A DNA stretch of 64,000 bases from Siphonodentalium dalli (Eukaryota > Mollusca > Scaphopoda > Gadilida > Siphonodentaliidae): positions 248,633,582-248,697,581 of the forward strand of contig CP136061.1 in NCBI GenBank assembly GCA_032622095.1. Direction: 5' to 3'. Under the pieces are notes generated by a model. The model ran no database searches and was not told where the DNA came from. It worked only from the letters and a program-made list of their open reading frames with translations. Positions 36,801 through 51,800 of this stretch are shown one piece after another. How positions within the stretch are numbered: position 1 is the stretch's first letter; each line of letters begins with the position of its first letter. A program made the position numbers and the translations under genes.

Positions 36801-39800
36801 GTTGACAAAATCCTTTAATGTGTAGAATTTGTGGAGAGGAACGATTTACACTGTTTGTGCATAGTTATGAGTACACTTTTATGTAGTTAAATTCTACTCT
36901 TTCGAAATCTGAATAAAAAATGACGAATCTTTTATAGCATGGTGTCATAGCATTAAATGCAAGGATGGCCTTGGTTATAGGTTACAATTTAGAAACAAAA
37001 GTTACCAAATTATAATCACTCTTGTACCCTCTACATTCACACAATTATCGCCCGTTGGAATCAATGCATTTCGCCACGTCGTTTACATGAACGTTCCCGA
37101 TGTTCATAAACCATTAACTGAAGTCGACACTTCAGTTATTGGTCTATGAACATCGGAAACGGTCACGTCGCTTCAAGCTGATCATTACATGCGCCAGCTG
37201 TGTGTTGCTATTGGGAGACTTTGTTGTAATTTGAACAATATGTTACTTACAATTGTTTTGATATTTTTGAAAAGTTGTTCTGATTGATATTGAATTAAAA
37301 TGTACTGTTATATGATTTATAAGGTATGACTAGCAAATAGATTGGGGTCATTGCTTTTGACCGGATGAATCAGTAAACAAAGATTAGCATTCACACACTT
37401 TGTTAATTACTCTGCCGGTCAAAAGCCAATGACCCCAAACGATCTTCATGTAATTTCTTAAATGAATTTCCTCAAGAATATACTAATAGTATAGTATAAT
37501 GATAGTATGAACGCGATATTACCCACAAAACACACTTTGTGTGAACTGGGCATTAGTTTATATACAGCACGTAAAAAGTGTGCGATAAGCAAAACAGTCA
37601 ACACCGTGGCGATTGTTTTTGGGAGAGTGACCCATTCAACACCGACATCTTGAGTGGCGAGGATTTTGCGGGCGCTATATCGGAATGTTGTAAACAATAT
37701 GGTGTCAATTTGAACCAAAGTTCCATTAGTGGAGTCTCCCCGGTATTGAGTGTTTTGAGTATCGCACACTCTATACTCATTGTACTGTATCATAATAGGG
37801 CTTTGTTTACTAACAATGCTTTTAATTTTAATATTCTGGCTGTTTATGGCGGTTTTAAGGGATTTAACTTTTTAAACAGCAGTACCCATCGCGAATGCAA
37901 TCCGTATCTTTAATGTCAATAACATTCCGAAATGCGAAGAAGCTAAGGACAGTGAATCATTATTGATTTTGGTTTCTCTAGAAGCAGTACTTAATTATCA
38001 TGTATATGCACATTCCATTATTCTAGTTCGTGAATTATGTGTTATTTTCGATGAAGCACATTGCGACAAAATGGCATTAACATTTAAAAAACGCTGCTGC
38101 ACAATCACACCTATATACGTTCTGTGCATATTAGTATATATATATAAACTTACGGAGGCGTAGAAACGGGCATCACCACCCATGTATCCCACTTCCGGGC
38201 AAACGAGTCTACCAGGAAATCGAGCAGACACTTGTCCGATAAGATTTAGCACGCAGGTATGAAAACTGACATTTTATAGCTGTTACCGTTGCATTTAAAT
38301 CTATCTGCCTAACTGTTGCAGTTATATCTAGAATACAATCGACTGCCTTGTTTCTTCTAATAGCCCACATTGCACATTGTGTTCTCTTGATAAACTTTGC
38401 AGTTAGTCCAAGTTCGCGGATAGTTTTGACGTAGCGAGACCCCAAAGCACAAAAGCACAGGCGAGCTAATTCAGTTGGATCCAAAAAGGACTGTTTGATG
38501 CATTTCGATGCGATTTTAATTAAGTTGTTGTGGAAATATCTGTCCCTCAACCACCCTACCCGTTGCATACTATGCTAGCTTTCAATCGGAGTTTATGCTT
38601 CAATACATAGAGCATGTTGGTCCTCGTTACTGGATGTGTTACACTGTTGCAGTACTTGTTAAAACGTAGACAGTTAATAACCAGTATTTAACAGAACTCA
38701 GTATTCGTCACTGACATATATAAGAGATCTGTCTGGGCAATACAATTGAAAAACACTTATTCAGTCATCTGATATTTTTTTGCATCAGATAAAAACCATT
38801 AGGCCTATCCGTATAAGGAATATCGATATCTCACTCGCATCCATCCGCGCTAAAATTAAAAGTATTTCGGTACTAGATTGGTTAACATCTCTTCGGCACA
38901 TTGAACTAGAGTTGAAAAATAAATTGTAACATGTGATCAATTAATTTTTTTTGTTAAACATCCTATGATGTTAGCCTTTTTATCCCTCAACCAATCTGTC
39001 CGAAAAAATGGAACTATATTTTATCTGAACAAGCTCATTATACCATGGCTGTGCTGTAGTATGCACATTTGCACCTTTTACTCTTCTTTCGAGTTGAGCC
39101 GTGGGCCAACTGATCGGAGCATATAATAAACAGAACATCTAGACTTTTTGGTTGGATATTGTAATTATCTCATTCGTGATGACAGAAAGAAAATGAATTT
39201 CCAATCGTGGCAGAGACCCTCGTGGAAATTAATTGTTTTTGACATAACTCACATGAGACAATTCCCATATCCAACCAAAAAGTGTAGAGTTCACTGCAAA
39301 AATATCCAAGTCATCTGTCATGTGTCAGCATTATTCCATACGGATTTGCAAAGATCTTGCCAACATGAAATGGCTTTCTCGAGCGTGGTGACACATGTGT
39401 TTTTTATTTACAAACTCGGTTTCCTGGTAGCCCCATTTTCCCGGAAGTGGGATCTATGAGGTGATTACAAAATGCATATACATCTACACGTTTTCGTCCG
39501 TGTTTCTTCGATTACCATCCCCAGCTTGATAATTAAAATTTATTGATCCCCATCCCGGAATGGTAGCCTCCGGCCAGAAAATGAACTTTTCTTCCACATG
39601 GTTCCTCCTCATTGTTAATGGGAACATAGCTATACTGTGTCGATTGGAAAACTTCAACGTGGAACGCATGGCATCGGAAGACTATACCTATCTATAAATG
39701 GCGCGGGATTATTAGTTTTGACTGCATTCTCCGTCGATTGTAAAGTAAACATGGTTGTTTAAACTCATCTTACATATGTGTGATTATTTTATATTGAACT

Positions 39801-42800
39801 TACATTAATGCCCTAAATAAGCGACTTCTTAACCACAGCAGAATTATGGGTAATTTTTCAGGATTTTGTCGGAAATATAGCTTGTTATCATTCATCGGAA
39901 AGCTCTCACTGAGATCTTTCCGATGAATGGCAATAATCCATATTTCCGACTAAATCCTGAAAAATTACCCATAATTCTGATGTGGTTAAGGAGTCGATTA
40001 TTTAGGGCATTACTGTACATTCTCAGGAATCTCAACAATTAGAAGTTCAAAAAGCAGATATATGAATTGAGCATATCAATACTGTATATTTCTCTCAATA
40101 TAGTCCCGATATAGACATATATACGCAACTTATTCCACCAGATCATCGTGTAATTGTATTTGTGTATATTATATTGGAAATCATATATTCCTATCTTTGC
40201 GCAGACTGGAGTCGGCGATAGTCGGACTATTTCAAGGGAAATATCTGCAGGACAATGAACTCGGCACTCTACAGGATTGTGTCCGGTAAGTCATTCACTG
40301 TATTTATGGGTGATCTGTCTCTTCCTGGCAAGACTTCCAACAAACATAGCAACAACAACAACAACAACAACAGGAAAACAGGCCTTGAACAATTTCAAAT
40401 GTTTGGGTTTTTTTCTATTTGGGATCCAAGTGGCACCCCAGTAACGCAAGTTATTTCGTTTCAAATTTCGGACACCCACCCCTCCAGCAAACATTAAAAA
40501 TAACAGAATAAGGCAGCTAAAATGTGCAAAATGTTTCAATGATGTAAGCCTAATGAAAAACACCAGATATCTCAGAAAATCAATCAACACCCACTAATCG
40601 AACTTATCAATAAATGTTTAGCATACATACCCACACGTTACCCACATCAGCAGTATATATGCGACAAAGATGTGTATGCACAACATGACATTCTCCAACG
40701 TGGTGCATAGCTATGACTAGACGACGACTGCGACCATATAGCCTCTCTACAAATAAAATACTAATATGAACTCAAGAAATATGGTAACCTTACACAAGCT
40801 CTGGTGTGAGAAATGTACGAACCTAATCGAAATGTTTCACCGCCAACCTTAAATCATTTATCTGATTTTATCACATAATTTGGCCATAAAAGCAGTTTCA
40901 TAATTATCGGTAATAGACACGTTTAATATCAGCGCGTGCCATGACGTCACGGCGTTCTTCAAATAACTTGCGACCGCTGTATAGTTTATGATTGTTGTTT
41001 TCGATGAATATTGCGCGTTGCTTCGGGTTTATTTGATCATGTGATAAAAGGTATCTCACACTCGTCCTATTTTATACGTAATTTATCAACCTCGTCCTCT
41101 AAATTCTATTTGAGCCTCGGTAAACCTCGGCTCAAATCGAATTTAGTGAACTCGGTTGATAAATTCCGTATAAACTAGAAACTCATGTGAGATCCTCTAT
41201 GTATACAATAATAAAGCATAATACATTGTGCTTAATACTATGATATCCTATATGTTATGCATACATATGTATATACAATATTTCCAACCTGTATTACTTA
41301 ACGCCTGCAGGCGGCTATACGTTCTCAATTTATTTTTGTACTTTTCATATAATAAACATGTTTGAGAGAGTAATAAATTATTCTGAATCTGAATTTGAGA
41401 TGACCAAACACTCGCTATTTTAATTATATGTTCCATCTGCAGTCTGTTCCAATAACCAATAACAACTAAAATATTAAAGAACACATCGACAAAATACACG
41501 ACTTTGCAATGGCAGAAATGGGAATCCCGGATTTAAAAGTTGTTATCCTCACAACGATGAGTTTTTTTGGGTAATAATGAGCAAGTTATGTTAAAATAAT
41601 CAGCAGCTGACTGCTTTTCATTGTACGCATATGAGTAGGTCCCAGAAATACCATACCTATCTACTCGTAACCAATAACCAATAACCAATAATCGATTTAT
41701 CTAGACGTATATCCTCCATGTATATAATCCAGTTAAATGCAACCATTGTGAGATACATAATTATTTAGCCGTGCATTGTAAAATGAACTCTGACCGCCTA
41801 TCGTAACATCTTTTCGTCTTTAAGGGGGCGGCAGTAAGACAGTCTAGCCTGACTATGCCACCCCCTCAAATATACAATGTAATATTTGTCAAATGTATCA
41901 TGTATTAATATGTGTATATTGAAATAAAATATCCTATCCTATCCTATCCTATCCTCGTCGTGAAATGGCTTTGTTGCTAAAACGACGTTAAACCCCAATC
42001 AATCAATCAATCAACCAATCAACCATACCTATCTAATGGTGAACATCATGCATACTGTAGAAATATTGAAGCAATCTTCGGAAACCTATCTCACTACAAT
42101 AAAATAATACTGAGAATATGTACATATTTCAATGATCAAGTAATAACTGCGTTTACATTGGCATCACTGGGATAAACGAAAATCACATACAACGACGAAG
42201 ACCTATATAAGAACTGTTTGAATTGCTTCTTTCAGTCCAATGGACCTATCCGTACGTACCGCCCACCAATATGCTACATGGTTACTGTTACTAAGCACCA
42301 CAAGCCATCTCAATCTCGTTACAGATTTAAACAAAAAAACCAGGTGTGATTGTCAGGCAATTTCCGATAACCAACAAAGATCGATGTTTACGTTGAATCA
42401 AACTGTGTAAATGAAGCCATTATAACTTCAATATCAAATAGCAAATTTAATATCGAAGCTATGCTAATAGTTCACACCTTGATGAAATAAACCAAACGGA
42501 GGTGTACATGTGGTAATTAATCTATAATCCCTCTTTTGTCGAAATAAATATAACGATATCAGTTTCCCATACCTCGAGCGTCCTGCATGAGCCCGGTGAC
42601 AACATATGTACGGACAACTTTGCGACCGGATGCAAAGGATTATAAAATAATGGTCTTTTTAAATTCCACATCCTATTTTGCCATTACTAAAGTACAGTAA
42701 AGAAAACGCCGACTATCATGGAGTCAGTTACATGTTGCCATGTGGCAACAATGGCCCAAAGTGAACTCGTTCGGTGAAGGTTGTGTGTATACACCGCGAA

Positions 42801-45800
42801 GCACGTGCAATGTGTGAAATTTTGTGTAATTCTCTTGGAAAACATTTGTTGATTCTCATTTACACGTACATTGTCGCATTAATATGGAGGAAGCTTTAGA
42901 TTCTCAAATGGATTCAGTAAAATGTTCGCAGGAGATCCTACAGGTTAGTGTGTATAGCAGACATTTGAACTCAATATTACCACGGTGTTATAACAGCAAC
43001 ACATGTATACATTTATAACGAAAAACACTTCACATACAACAAATACTCGCGGCACAATTAATATTCATAATGCATCAACGTGGCACCATCGATCGGGACT
43101 ACTATTTCCACGTTTTAGTTTGAAATCTGTTATATTAACATTGGAATTTAAATAACATTAGGATCCGAGTGTGGTCGTTGGCATTGTTTAATCCAGCGTA
43201 AACAGATGTCTTAGTTACTTTTTGATTTAAGGAACCGAATTAAAACATGTGTATAAATATCGCTCGTCAACCGGACATGTTCCCCATGCATATTTCAACA
43301 CCTTTGTAGCTAAACAACAGATATTTTTCTCTCGTGTTTGTAAACCCCCTACTGCTTAGGGTGGATACACACATGCATGTAATCTCTGTAATTATCGTGT
43401 ATTTGGCGTTTTACATGGATCATACAGACAATGTAATATGTGTCAACTGAAAACCCAATCATTGCCGACGTGTTGACCGCACTGAGTTCTAGTTCCAATT
43501 AAGTCGGAATGAAGAGAAACCGCTATATTGGATCGAATCGCCAGGCCACTTAAAATAATTGTTCATGGGATAACCCATATGGTGGAATTTCTATTTAAAT
43601 AACTACCAGTCCTCTCTTGATATTTATAGTAGTGGTGGATCATACATATCATATATATGATCCCCGACTTGGGGCTATATATGATCCCGAAAGCTACCAT
43701 GCAGGTGGGGTGGCTAACTCTGAGCTATTTACGTAAAACTTATTATATTGTACCTTCTTGCTCGGCCTAGTGTATATGCAACTAAGTCCCTTAGCGATTT
43801 GAAGCTTTTGACACCCCACGCCAAACAAGCATCATGGTCGAAAATGTTCTGTATCAAGTCTGTATATGCCAGACGTGTCGCTTCTGATGTTCGTGTATTA
43901 ATAAAATGCCAGATATCACACAGACTTGACTAATTTCCGCATCCGTAAGAGAAGACTTGTTTTGGACTGACCTTAAATGTCCTGATAGCAGAGAGTTTGA
44001 CTTTGCTTATCACTACTCAATTGTCTGGCCTGTTAACAATGAACCGCTCGCGCGCAGGTGATTAATGGTGTCAATTATTGGTGTGGCCATGTAAAATACA
44101 TGTATTTTACATACATAAATTACATGCATGTGTGTATCCACCCTTATACTGGTTGTTATGGAGTAGCTTGTGGTGTTTCCATATCGCTAGGCAGACACAT
44201 GTCGTATCGACGATTAAGCTATCGGCTCATTGGCTATAATTGAAAATGGGGCGGTACCGTCGGATAGGTCCATTGCTTTCTCATCAAAAGCCGAACCCAC
44301 CAAATGATATCGCGTTAAAAATGGACAGATATTGAGTACCGTAAATATTGAAACTAACAGCCTCCTTCGTGCACTTGAATAATGCTATATTTTAGTCCAG
44401 TTTATAAGCCTGAACATTTATATCCATTTTAGTAGTCATAATTTGTTTTTAAACATGAATTTGGATTTGTTTTACATTGCATTGGAAAGATCGGCGATTG
44501 GCGGCTCAGACCTCACCCATACCGACCTTATATCTGGGATTGTTTTAGCGACCCCTGTTTGAAAGACAAATTTTTAATTAAATAGTACAAACAAATAGTA
44601 CCAACAAATAGTACAAACAAATAGGTCCAGCCCCAGTTCTTGTCAACAATTTGGAGAACAATATTACTTATAAAAAGCTCCCGTGGGGTGGTTTCTCTGA
44701 TTAACCCTTTACCCAACAGAAGGGCCCTGTGCCAATGCATAGGTCGCCTCGCATATATAAGAGAATGCATTGGCTTAACACATTAAAAATTATAAAATTG
44801 TTAAAGAATGTAAGAAAAAATGGTAAAAAGTGTTAAAAAAAGATTTTTTTTAGGCCAATGCATTCTCTTATATATGCGAGGCGACCTATGGTCGACTCGC
44901 ATATATAAGAGAATGCATTGGCACAGGGCATAACTGTAACTATCACAATGTGGTCAAGGAGCCGGTTCCAATGATATCCATATTTGTATGGTTTTATTGA
45001 GACAGACCGAAGATATTTTAGGCTGTTGAAGCTTTATTTGGCCGGTTTTGGCCGGTTTGTTGGGTAAAGGGTTAAAGATTATTATCTTAAACCCATGAAT
45101 CAACACGATAAGTTCAGGTACATGTACATGTGAGAGATACAACATATAAAAAGACAACGAGTTATGTCAACAGGTCATGGGAGCCTAGTCAATTAGCCCT
45201 TCTATGACTGGAGCACCCTGAAACTTTACATTTACATGTACCTTCACAATGTAAGCCAGTGCAGTTTCTTATATATGTGAGACTAAAATATGAGATACTC
45301 GCATATATAAGATAATGGACTGGCATAGGATCTTTAATGCTGCACAAGCGCAGCTCCCGCCATGAAAAGATTAAACCACTAAATTGTCCGGATATTGGGC
45401 CTTCATATTAAACTAACATATTCGTCGAAAAACACTTAACAATATGTCAAGCATTTGTTTATTTCTAGGAAATTATGATGTCCTTGTGGCACTTGTGTTC
45501 ATTTCTTTCGAATCGACACGCTCGTGTTTCCCTACCGAAGATAATAATTATGTTTGATGTTACAAGCTGACAAGAGTACTTGACCACAGCACTATATTTC
45601 ATTGTATTAAACTGTCTTAAGCGGTTAGACACACTTTAATACATTTGGTTTTTAGAAATGTTTTTGGATTGCTGACAATTATCTCACTTAGAAACCCAAC
45701 CGCACTTAAAGTATGTTTTTAACACTTTCTTTACTAATGGATTTTATCACTCAGTTATATAAGTATACTTTGGAATGGTCTACTATTTGGAGGGGTTTTC

Positions 45801-48800
45801 AGAAAAAATAAGCAGAAAACATATAATACAAAGAACAGAAGGAGTCAATATTTATTCCAGGGAAATGTTCAGACAATAAGTTTAACAAACAACGTGTTGA
45901 ACTTAGTATCTGAATATTTCATACGGGATAACCACTCGTCAATGAGTATTTAGTATAGAAAGGGTTAATTTATGCGAAAGTTCAACAAATTTCAACCAAA
46001 CGACTGTTTCAATATATTTATGGGCTAAATTATAATTGTATTGGTTATAAACGAAATACATACAATTCAGAAATGAAAAACTCTTTGTTGACCATATACA
46101 TTCATTACGTTTATTTCAGACGAATCAACAAGTCGGAAACAGGTCACCTGCTACCGGCGTACGTCAAGGTATGTTTATATCTTCATGCCGAATAGATCTC
46201 TCTCCTTGTCCAACTCAACGTTTCCCGTGCTCTTCCACCGTGGAGGTTTTAGAATGGTCCTCAGAATTTGTAAATTTGTTTCCACTCCCGTTTTATAATG
46301 TACGGTGTAATAATGAAAAGGCCACCTGTTTGTCACAATGGTATACTGCAGGCCAACAAGAGCAATTGTACCCGAAGTCAACTTCTTAATTTATGTTACA
46401 CAACGTCATTGCATAGATCGTTTTCGACATATATTACCTATCTTGTACACAACTTAGTTTTGACACTTTTTAAGTTGAGAGGGATAATTAGTTTTGTACT
46501 CTTAGAGGAACATTTATTTCAGAAAGAACTACACTTATTCTGCGACTACAAATTATTCAAACAAAAGACTATATATTACGTATCTTAAATTTTAACAATA
46601 ACTTTTTACATTTAAGACAATCGCGTCTTTTGCGTTTTAAATTTATAGATTGGCAGCTTTGGTATTATACGCTGGTTTTTTTGTGCTGATTCCTAGATCT
46701 GGGAAGTTAATTATCCTCATGAAATATCAGACAATTGGCGCTGAGAAATTGAGTACCACAGTAAAGCGAGGTGTAGATCGGAGAACGTCAAATTTCAACC
46801 ATCTAGCATAGCTAGACTATAACATATATACCAGATATGTGGCGGGGAAATAACACCCATTGGTTAGATTATACTATATTTCATAAACAAAATCCGTGCA
46901 AGAGTTATTAACAGTTTCTTAATCGACAGCGACTTTCAAAACGTACCATCATATTGTAAGATATTGTGATGGATTGACGGGTAACACACGGTGTTACATT
47001 GACGGCTTGAAGTTTATGTTCAACCGAGTCGCGAAGCCGTCAGAAATAACGCTTGTCATTTCATTGTAGAACACTCTTCTGATGAAGGGGATGGTGATTC
47101 TCAGGGAAGCGATCAAACATGACATAGGTCAGTGCGTTCATGCTTATATATATGTATTTGCGAATGTCCAAAAGTCTTTCCAGCTCCCATATGTTATTGC
47201 GATAGCCCTCTATCCAAGCCGACATGTTGATATACCAATACTATGAATCGTACGTAACAAGTAGTGAAGCAACCACACATGCTGTGCCTCAAAGTGTCCT
47301 TTTTATCGGCGACATAGCGCTAAGAATAATTTATGTAATATCACGCCATGATCACGACGGAGATGACATGCCAACTTGACAAGACGTGTCGTGGATTGTG
47401 CAATCTTGTCTGGATTCTGGCCCACAAATCCAAAATGACGTCAGAAACCGTGTCATGACGTCTTTATTTTTCGATTTCAGCTAACTTAAGAAATTGGTCT
47501 AATTGAAATTAATATACCTAAATCACATGTGAATTCTTCGTCAGTTGTGAATTAATTACTTTCATTTTCATCGCGATGCTTCATTCCCAATTCCGCGTTT
47601 TTTTGCAATCTCCACACTGTTGCTAACCGGAAGTCACGTGATAATTTCTCCAAAATCCATACCCGCGATCTACAAAAATCACTGATGGATATAGAACAAA
47701 ATATATGACGTCATTCACCTGCCTTAGGTATAAGCACCCTTGGTTGTTGCTATTAAAGTGATGTGAAACACTGCGTTAGGGTGATCAAATAGAAATGGGG
47801 AATAACCTTGCTCAATGTTGTTATTTTTTACAAAATTATATCCAAATTGGGAACACACATCATCATTCTTATCTATTAATTAATTACAGTGATTCTCGAT
47901 TAAGGTGAAATCATTTTCGTTAGTTTATCGCAGATAGTTGAGTCCCGAATCGAGAAGTAAATATTTACAATTGAGTGTAGCTCAGACGATGATTTCCATG
48001 GAGTGGTGCGGTCGATTTGCTTGAAATTTTCCGCGATGTTATTACAATTATACATTCCTCCAGTTGACATAGCGCCTGAGTGCTAACTTATCATTTTCAC
48101 ATACCCGAACAAGTCCATAATACAAGGTTTGTTATCATTCGTGCATAAAATTAACAGGCGTGTTTACAGCATATAAATTTACCAGGTGTGTTTACAGCAT
48201 GTAAAATTACCAGGCGTGTTTACTTTATGTACAATTTAACATTTATTCTGTTAATGTAGGTCGGAAGTTGCTCCAGAAGCTTGCGGAACAATGGAATGAA
48301 TTCTATCGAGTAACCGTGCCGAGCCTGATGGCTGTTCTCTATCCAGTAAAGGTAAGTGTTGAATTTAGCCACCACTTGTGAAATGGTCCTTTTTGGTTGA
48401 TTGTTGCAAACAAACCATGATGGATATGGTAATTACGAGCGATCTTCAGCATCCAATTAAACCATTATTAAATTATTGTTAAATATATATATTTGTTCTT
48501 GTATGGTTCATTGGCCTTCTCTTTGCATGATCGTTATGATTATATAGTCAAAGACCGCAAACATCACACAAATAATGGTGCTTTTTCATCACAGCTTCTC
48601 TTGGCCCCACCAACATCATGGCTAAATAAGCAAGGCCAACAAACACCGTATCAAATAAGCGGGCCACTTGACCGTTGGGGGGGGGGGGGGGGGGGTAGAG
48701 ACAGCGGAGAGCCCTCTATCGGACGCCATACAGTTCTATCCAGTTAGGGTGAATGTTTTCCCTAATGTCGATGATGTGTTGGCTAATCTAAAGGTTGGAA

Positions 48801-51800
48801 TAAATGCATAACTAAACCATCTACTATATTTCACTCTTATAACATTTTTAAAGTCATGTGAAACACTCCGGTAGGGTGATCAAATATAAATGGAGAATAA
48901 TCTTGTTCAAAGTAGTAATTTTTTACAAATATTATATCCAAATTGACAACACACCGTCATTCTTAGATATTAATTAAATGCAGTGACTCTCGACGGCGAA
49001 ATCGTTTTCGTTAGTTTACAGCCGAATCGATTTGTAAATATTTACAATTGAGCGTAGTTCAGACGACGTTTTCTATGGAGTGGTACGTTCGATTTGCTCC
49101 AGATTTTCGACAATGTTAGTAGAATGCTACATTCCTCCAGTTGGTATATCGCCGTGATACTAACTGATCAGTTTCACGCACCAGAACAAGTACACAACAT
49201 GTCTTTAAGTATGACCAGGGCCGATTACGTCGACATGCAATACCCAAATCACGCGTACTGTCTATATGAGTACATATGTTATAAGTTACTAAAAGAACAG
49301 GTACCCCCAGTATGGTATTTTTTTGGTATTGTATATTACAGGTAATTTAGATAAAAGGACGAACGGGTAGAAACTTTTAGGATTGATTTGTAAAGATGTT
49401 CAGCTAATTACTTCAACATAGATTACTTGTTGAACTTATTATCTGAACGCATGTACCTACAAATGAATAAATGGGATTCAGATAACTACTCATTCGCGGG
49501 AATAATGGTCATTAAAGGTTTAAGCAATCCATGTTACAATAGCAAACATGAACCCTGGTGTCCTTGCAACCAAGCTTAACCCTTTTCCCAACAAACCGGC
49601 CAAAACCGGCCAAATAAAGCTTCAACAGCCTAAAATATCTTCGGTCTGTCTCAACAGAACCATACAGTTATGCCCTGTGCCAATGCATTCTCTTATATAT
49701 GCGAGTCGACCATAGGTCGCCTCGCATATATAAGAGAATGCATTGGCCTAAAAAACATCTTTTTTTAACACTTTTTACCATTTTTTCTTACATTCTTTAA
49801 CAATTTTATAATTTTTAATGTGTTAAGCCAATGCATTCTCTTATATATGCGAGGCGACCTATGGTAGACTCGCATATATAAGAGAATGCATTGGCACAGG
49901 ACGTTCTGTTGGGTAAAGGGTTAAGCATGGAATGCAAACGTCAAACTAATATACGCTTTCAATTTGTCAACATTTTAGTTTGAACACTATGTTTGTCATT
50001 GTAACTTAGTAAAATTAATATATCTAGACAAAGTAAACTTCCTGTATTGATAAACCCGTGGCTGTTATAGAATCATTGGTCGACCATGCATGTATAACAT
50101 TCTGAACAAGATATACACATGTTCTATATAGCAATATGTAAATCTAACATATATAGAGTGTTCTGTTATATTTGGCGTGGAGGCAGGTAAGATTACATAC
50201 ACTGCTAATGTCCCTTTATAGAGTAGGAGAGAACTTCTACAAACGACATTGGCAGATGACTATCTGTTGCAAAAATCTAGAATGATAATTTTTGGAATTT
50301 TATAGTATATATTTCTTCGACTGTCACGTATTACAGCTTGTCGTATATTTGATGACCATGCACATGCAATTTCGGGTAAATATCAGTTGTGTATGTATAC
50401 TAACTTAAATGAATTATAGCTAATGGAGTTATCGGTTGGGGAAATTAATTTTTTAAGTTGTTCATTATCTAAAGTACACTATAACACTATACGACAACTT
50501 GCCTAAAACATACCAGCACGTTAATGTACCCTTACCGCATGTAATGTTGCTCCGGCATGGGCCACAACATTTTACTGTCCCCACGACAGTTCAGAAATAA
50601 AGTGATTATAAATATTCACATTTCGCAAATAATCTGATTATCTAAAAATTACTCGCTGTATACTCTGTTTTTATATATCTACAAATGACATTTAATCATG
50701 TATACATGTATGTTCATATATATCAGAGAATATTGGAAAGAGTTATATGCTAGTGAATAATACTATTGTGATATGATGAAATTAAAAATGATCTGAATAA
50801 AAATATAATTTATTTTTTTTACTGCTACGCGTGTACCGAAACTTCTCCTTTTCAGTTCACCGGCGCTGCACATGGCTTGATACAACCGACTTCATTAAGA
50901 GAGTATTGTTATAGATAGTATTTATACACGTATAATTAACATGTAGATTTATAACAGGGGTTGTCTCCATATAATTTGTCTTTTTTTCACTTTGCATGGC
51001 CGTCCCGCGTGACTTTTGTGTTTTTTTTATTCTCAGACTCTTTTTTTCACTTTGCATGGCCGTCCCGCGTGACTTTTGTGTTTGTTTTTATTCTCAGACT
51101 CTTTTTTTCACTTTGCATGGCCGTCCCGCGTGACTTTTGTGTTTTTTTATTCTCAGACTCTCTTTTTCACTTTGCATGGCCGTCCCGCGTGACTTTTGTG
51201 TTTTTTTATTCTCAGACTCTTTTTTTCACTTTGCATGGCCGTCCCGCGTGACTGTTGTGTTTTTTTATTCTCAGACTCTTTTTTTCACTTTGCATGGCCG
51301 TCCCGCGTGACTTTTGTGTTTTTTTTATTCTCAGACTCTTTTTTTCACTTTGCATGGCCGTCCCGCGTGACTTTTGTGTTTTTTTATTCTCAGACTCTCT
51401 TTTTCACTTTGCATGGCCGTCCCGCGTGACTTTTGTGTTTTTTTATTCTCAGACTCTTTTTTTCACTTTGCATGGCCGTCCCGCGTGACTTTTGTGTTTT
51501 TTTATTCTCAGACTCTTTTTTTCACTTTGCATGGCCGTCCCGCGTGACTTTTGTGTTTTTTTTATTCTCAGACTCTTTTTTTCACTTTGCATGGCCGTCC
51601 CGCGTGACTTTTGTGTTTTTTTTATTCTCAGACTCTTTTTTTCACTTTGCATGGCCGTCCCGCGTGACTTTTGTGTTTTTTATTCTCAGACTGATGTACC
51701 ACTGCGATCAACAATCATGTCTGAGTACCGAGATGTCGTACTGCTTAAGGTTGCTCTCTCAGGTTTGTATATTTCTCTATGAATGTGTAACCCCCTCAAT

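Larger units (their letters stand above)
36954..37914 (+). mobile_element. Family H repeat, copy 3, with nested hairpins, in intron 1
   Basis: 'GCAAGGATGGCC' start, 'AATATACTAATAGTATAG', 'ACACCGTGGCGATTGTTTTT', 'GTTTATGGCGGTTTTAAGG', 'CCGTATCTTTAA' end. About 450 bases (37024-37460) carrying two hairpins interrupt it relative to copy 1. Confidence 0.7.

Noticed and set aside
37578-37913. 111-codon frames on both strands
   Set aside because: They lie in family H; the homologous frame in copy 1 (8018-8299) is disrupted and no protein motif is shared beyond nucleotide similarity.
50979-51689. CRISPR array
   Set aside because: Units are contiguous tandem copies without variable spacers, in a eukaryotic intron. 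The same applies to 9465-10560 and 55545-56975.
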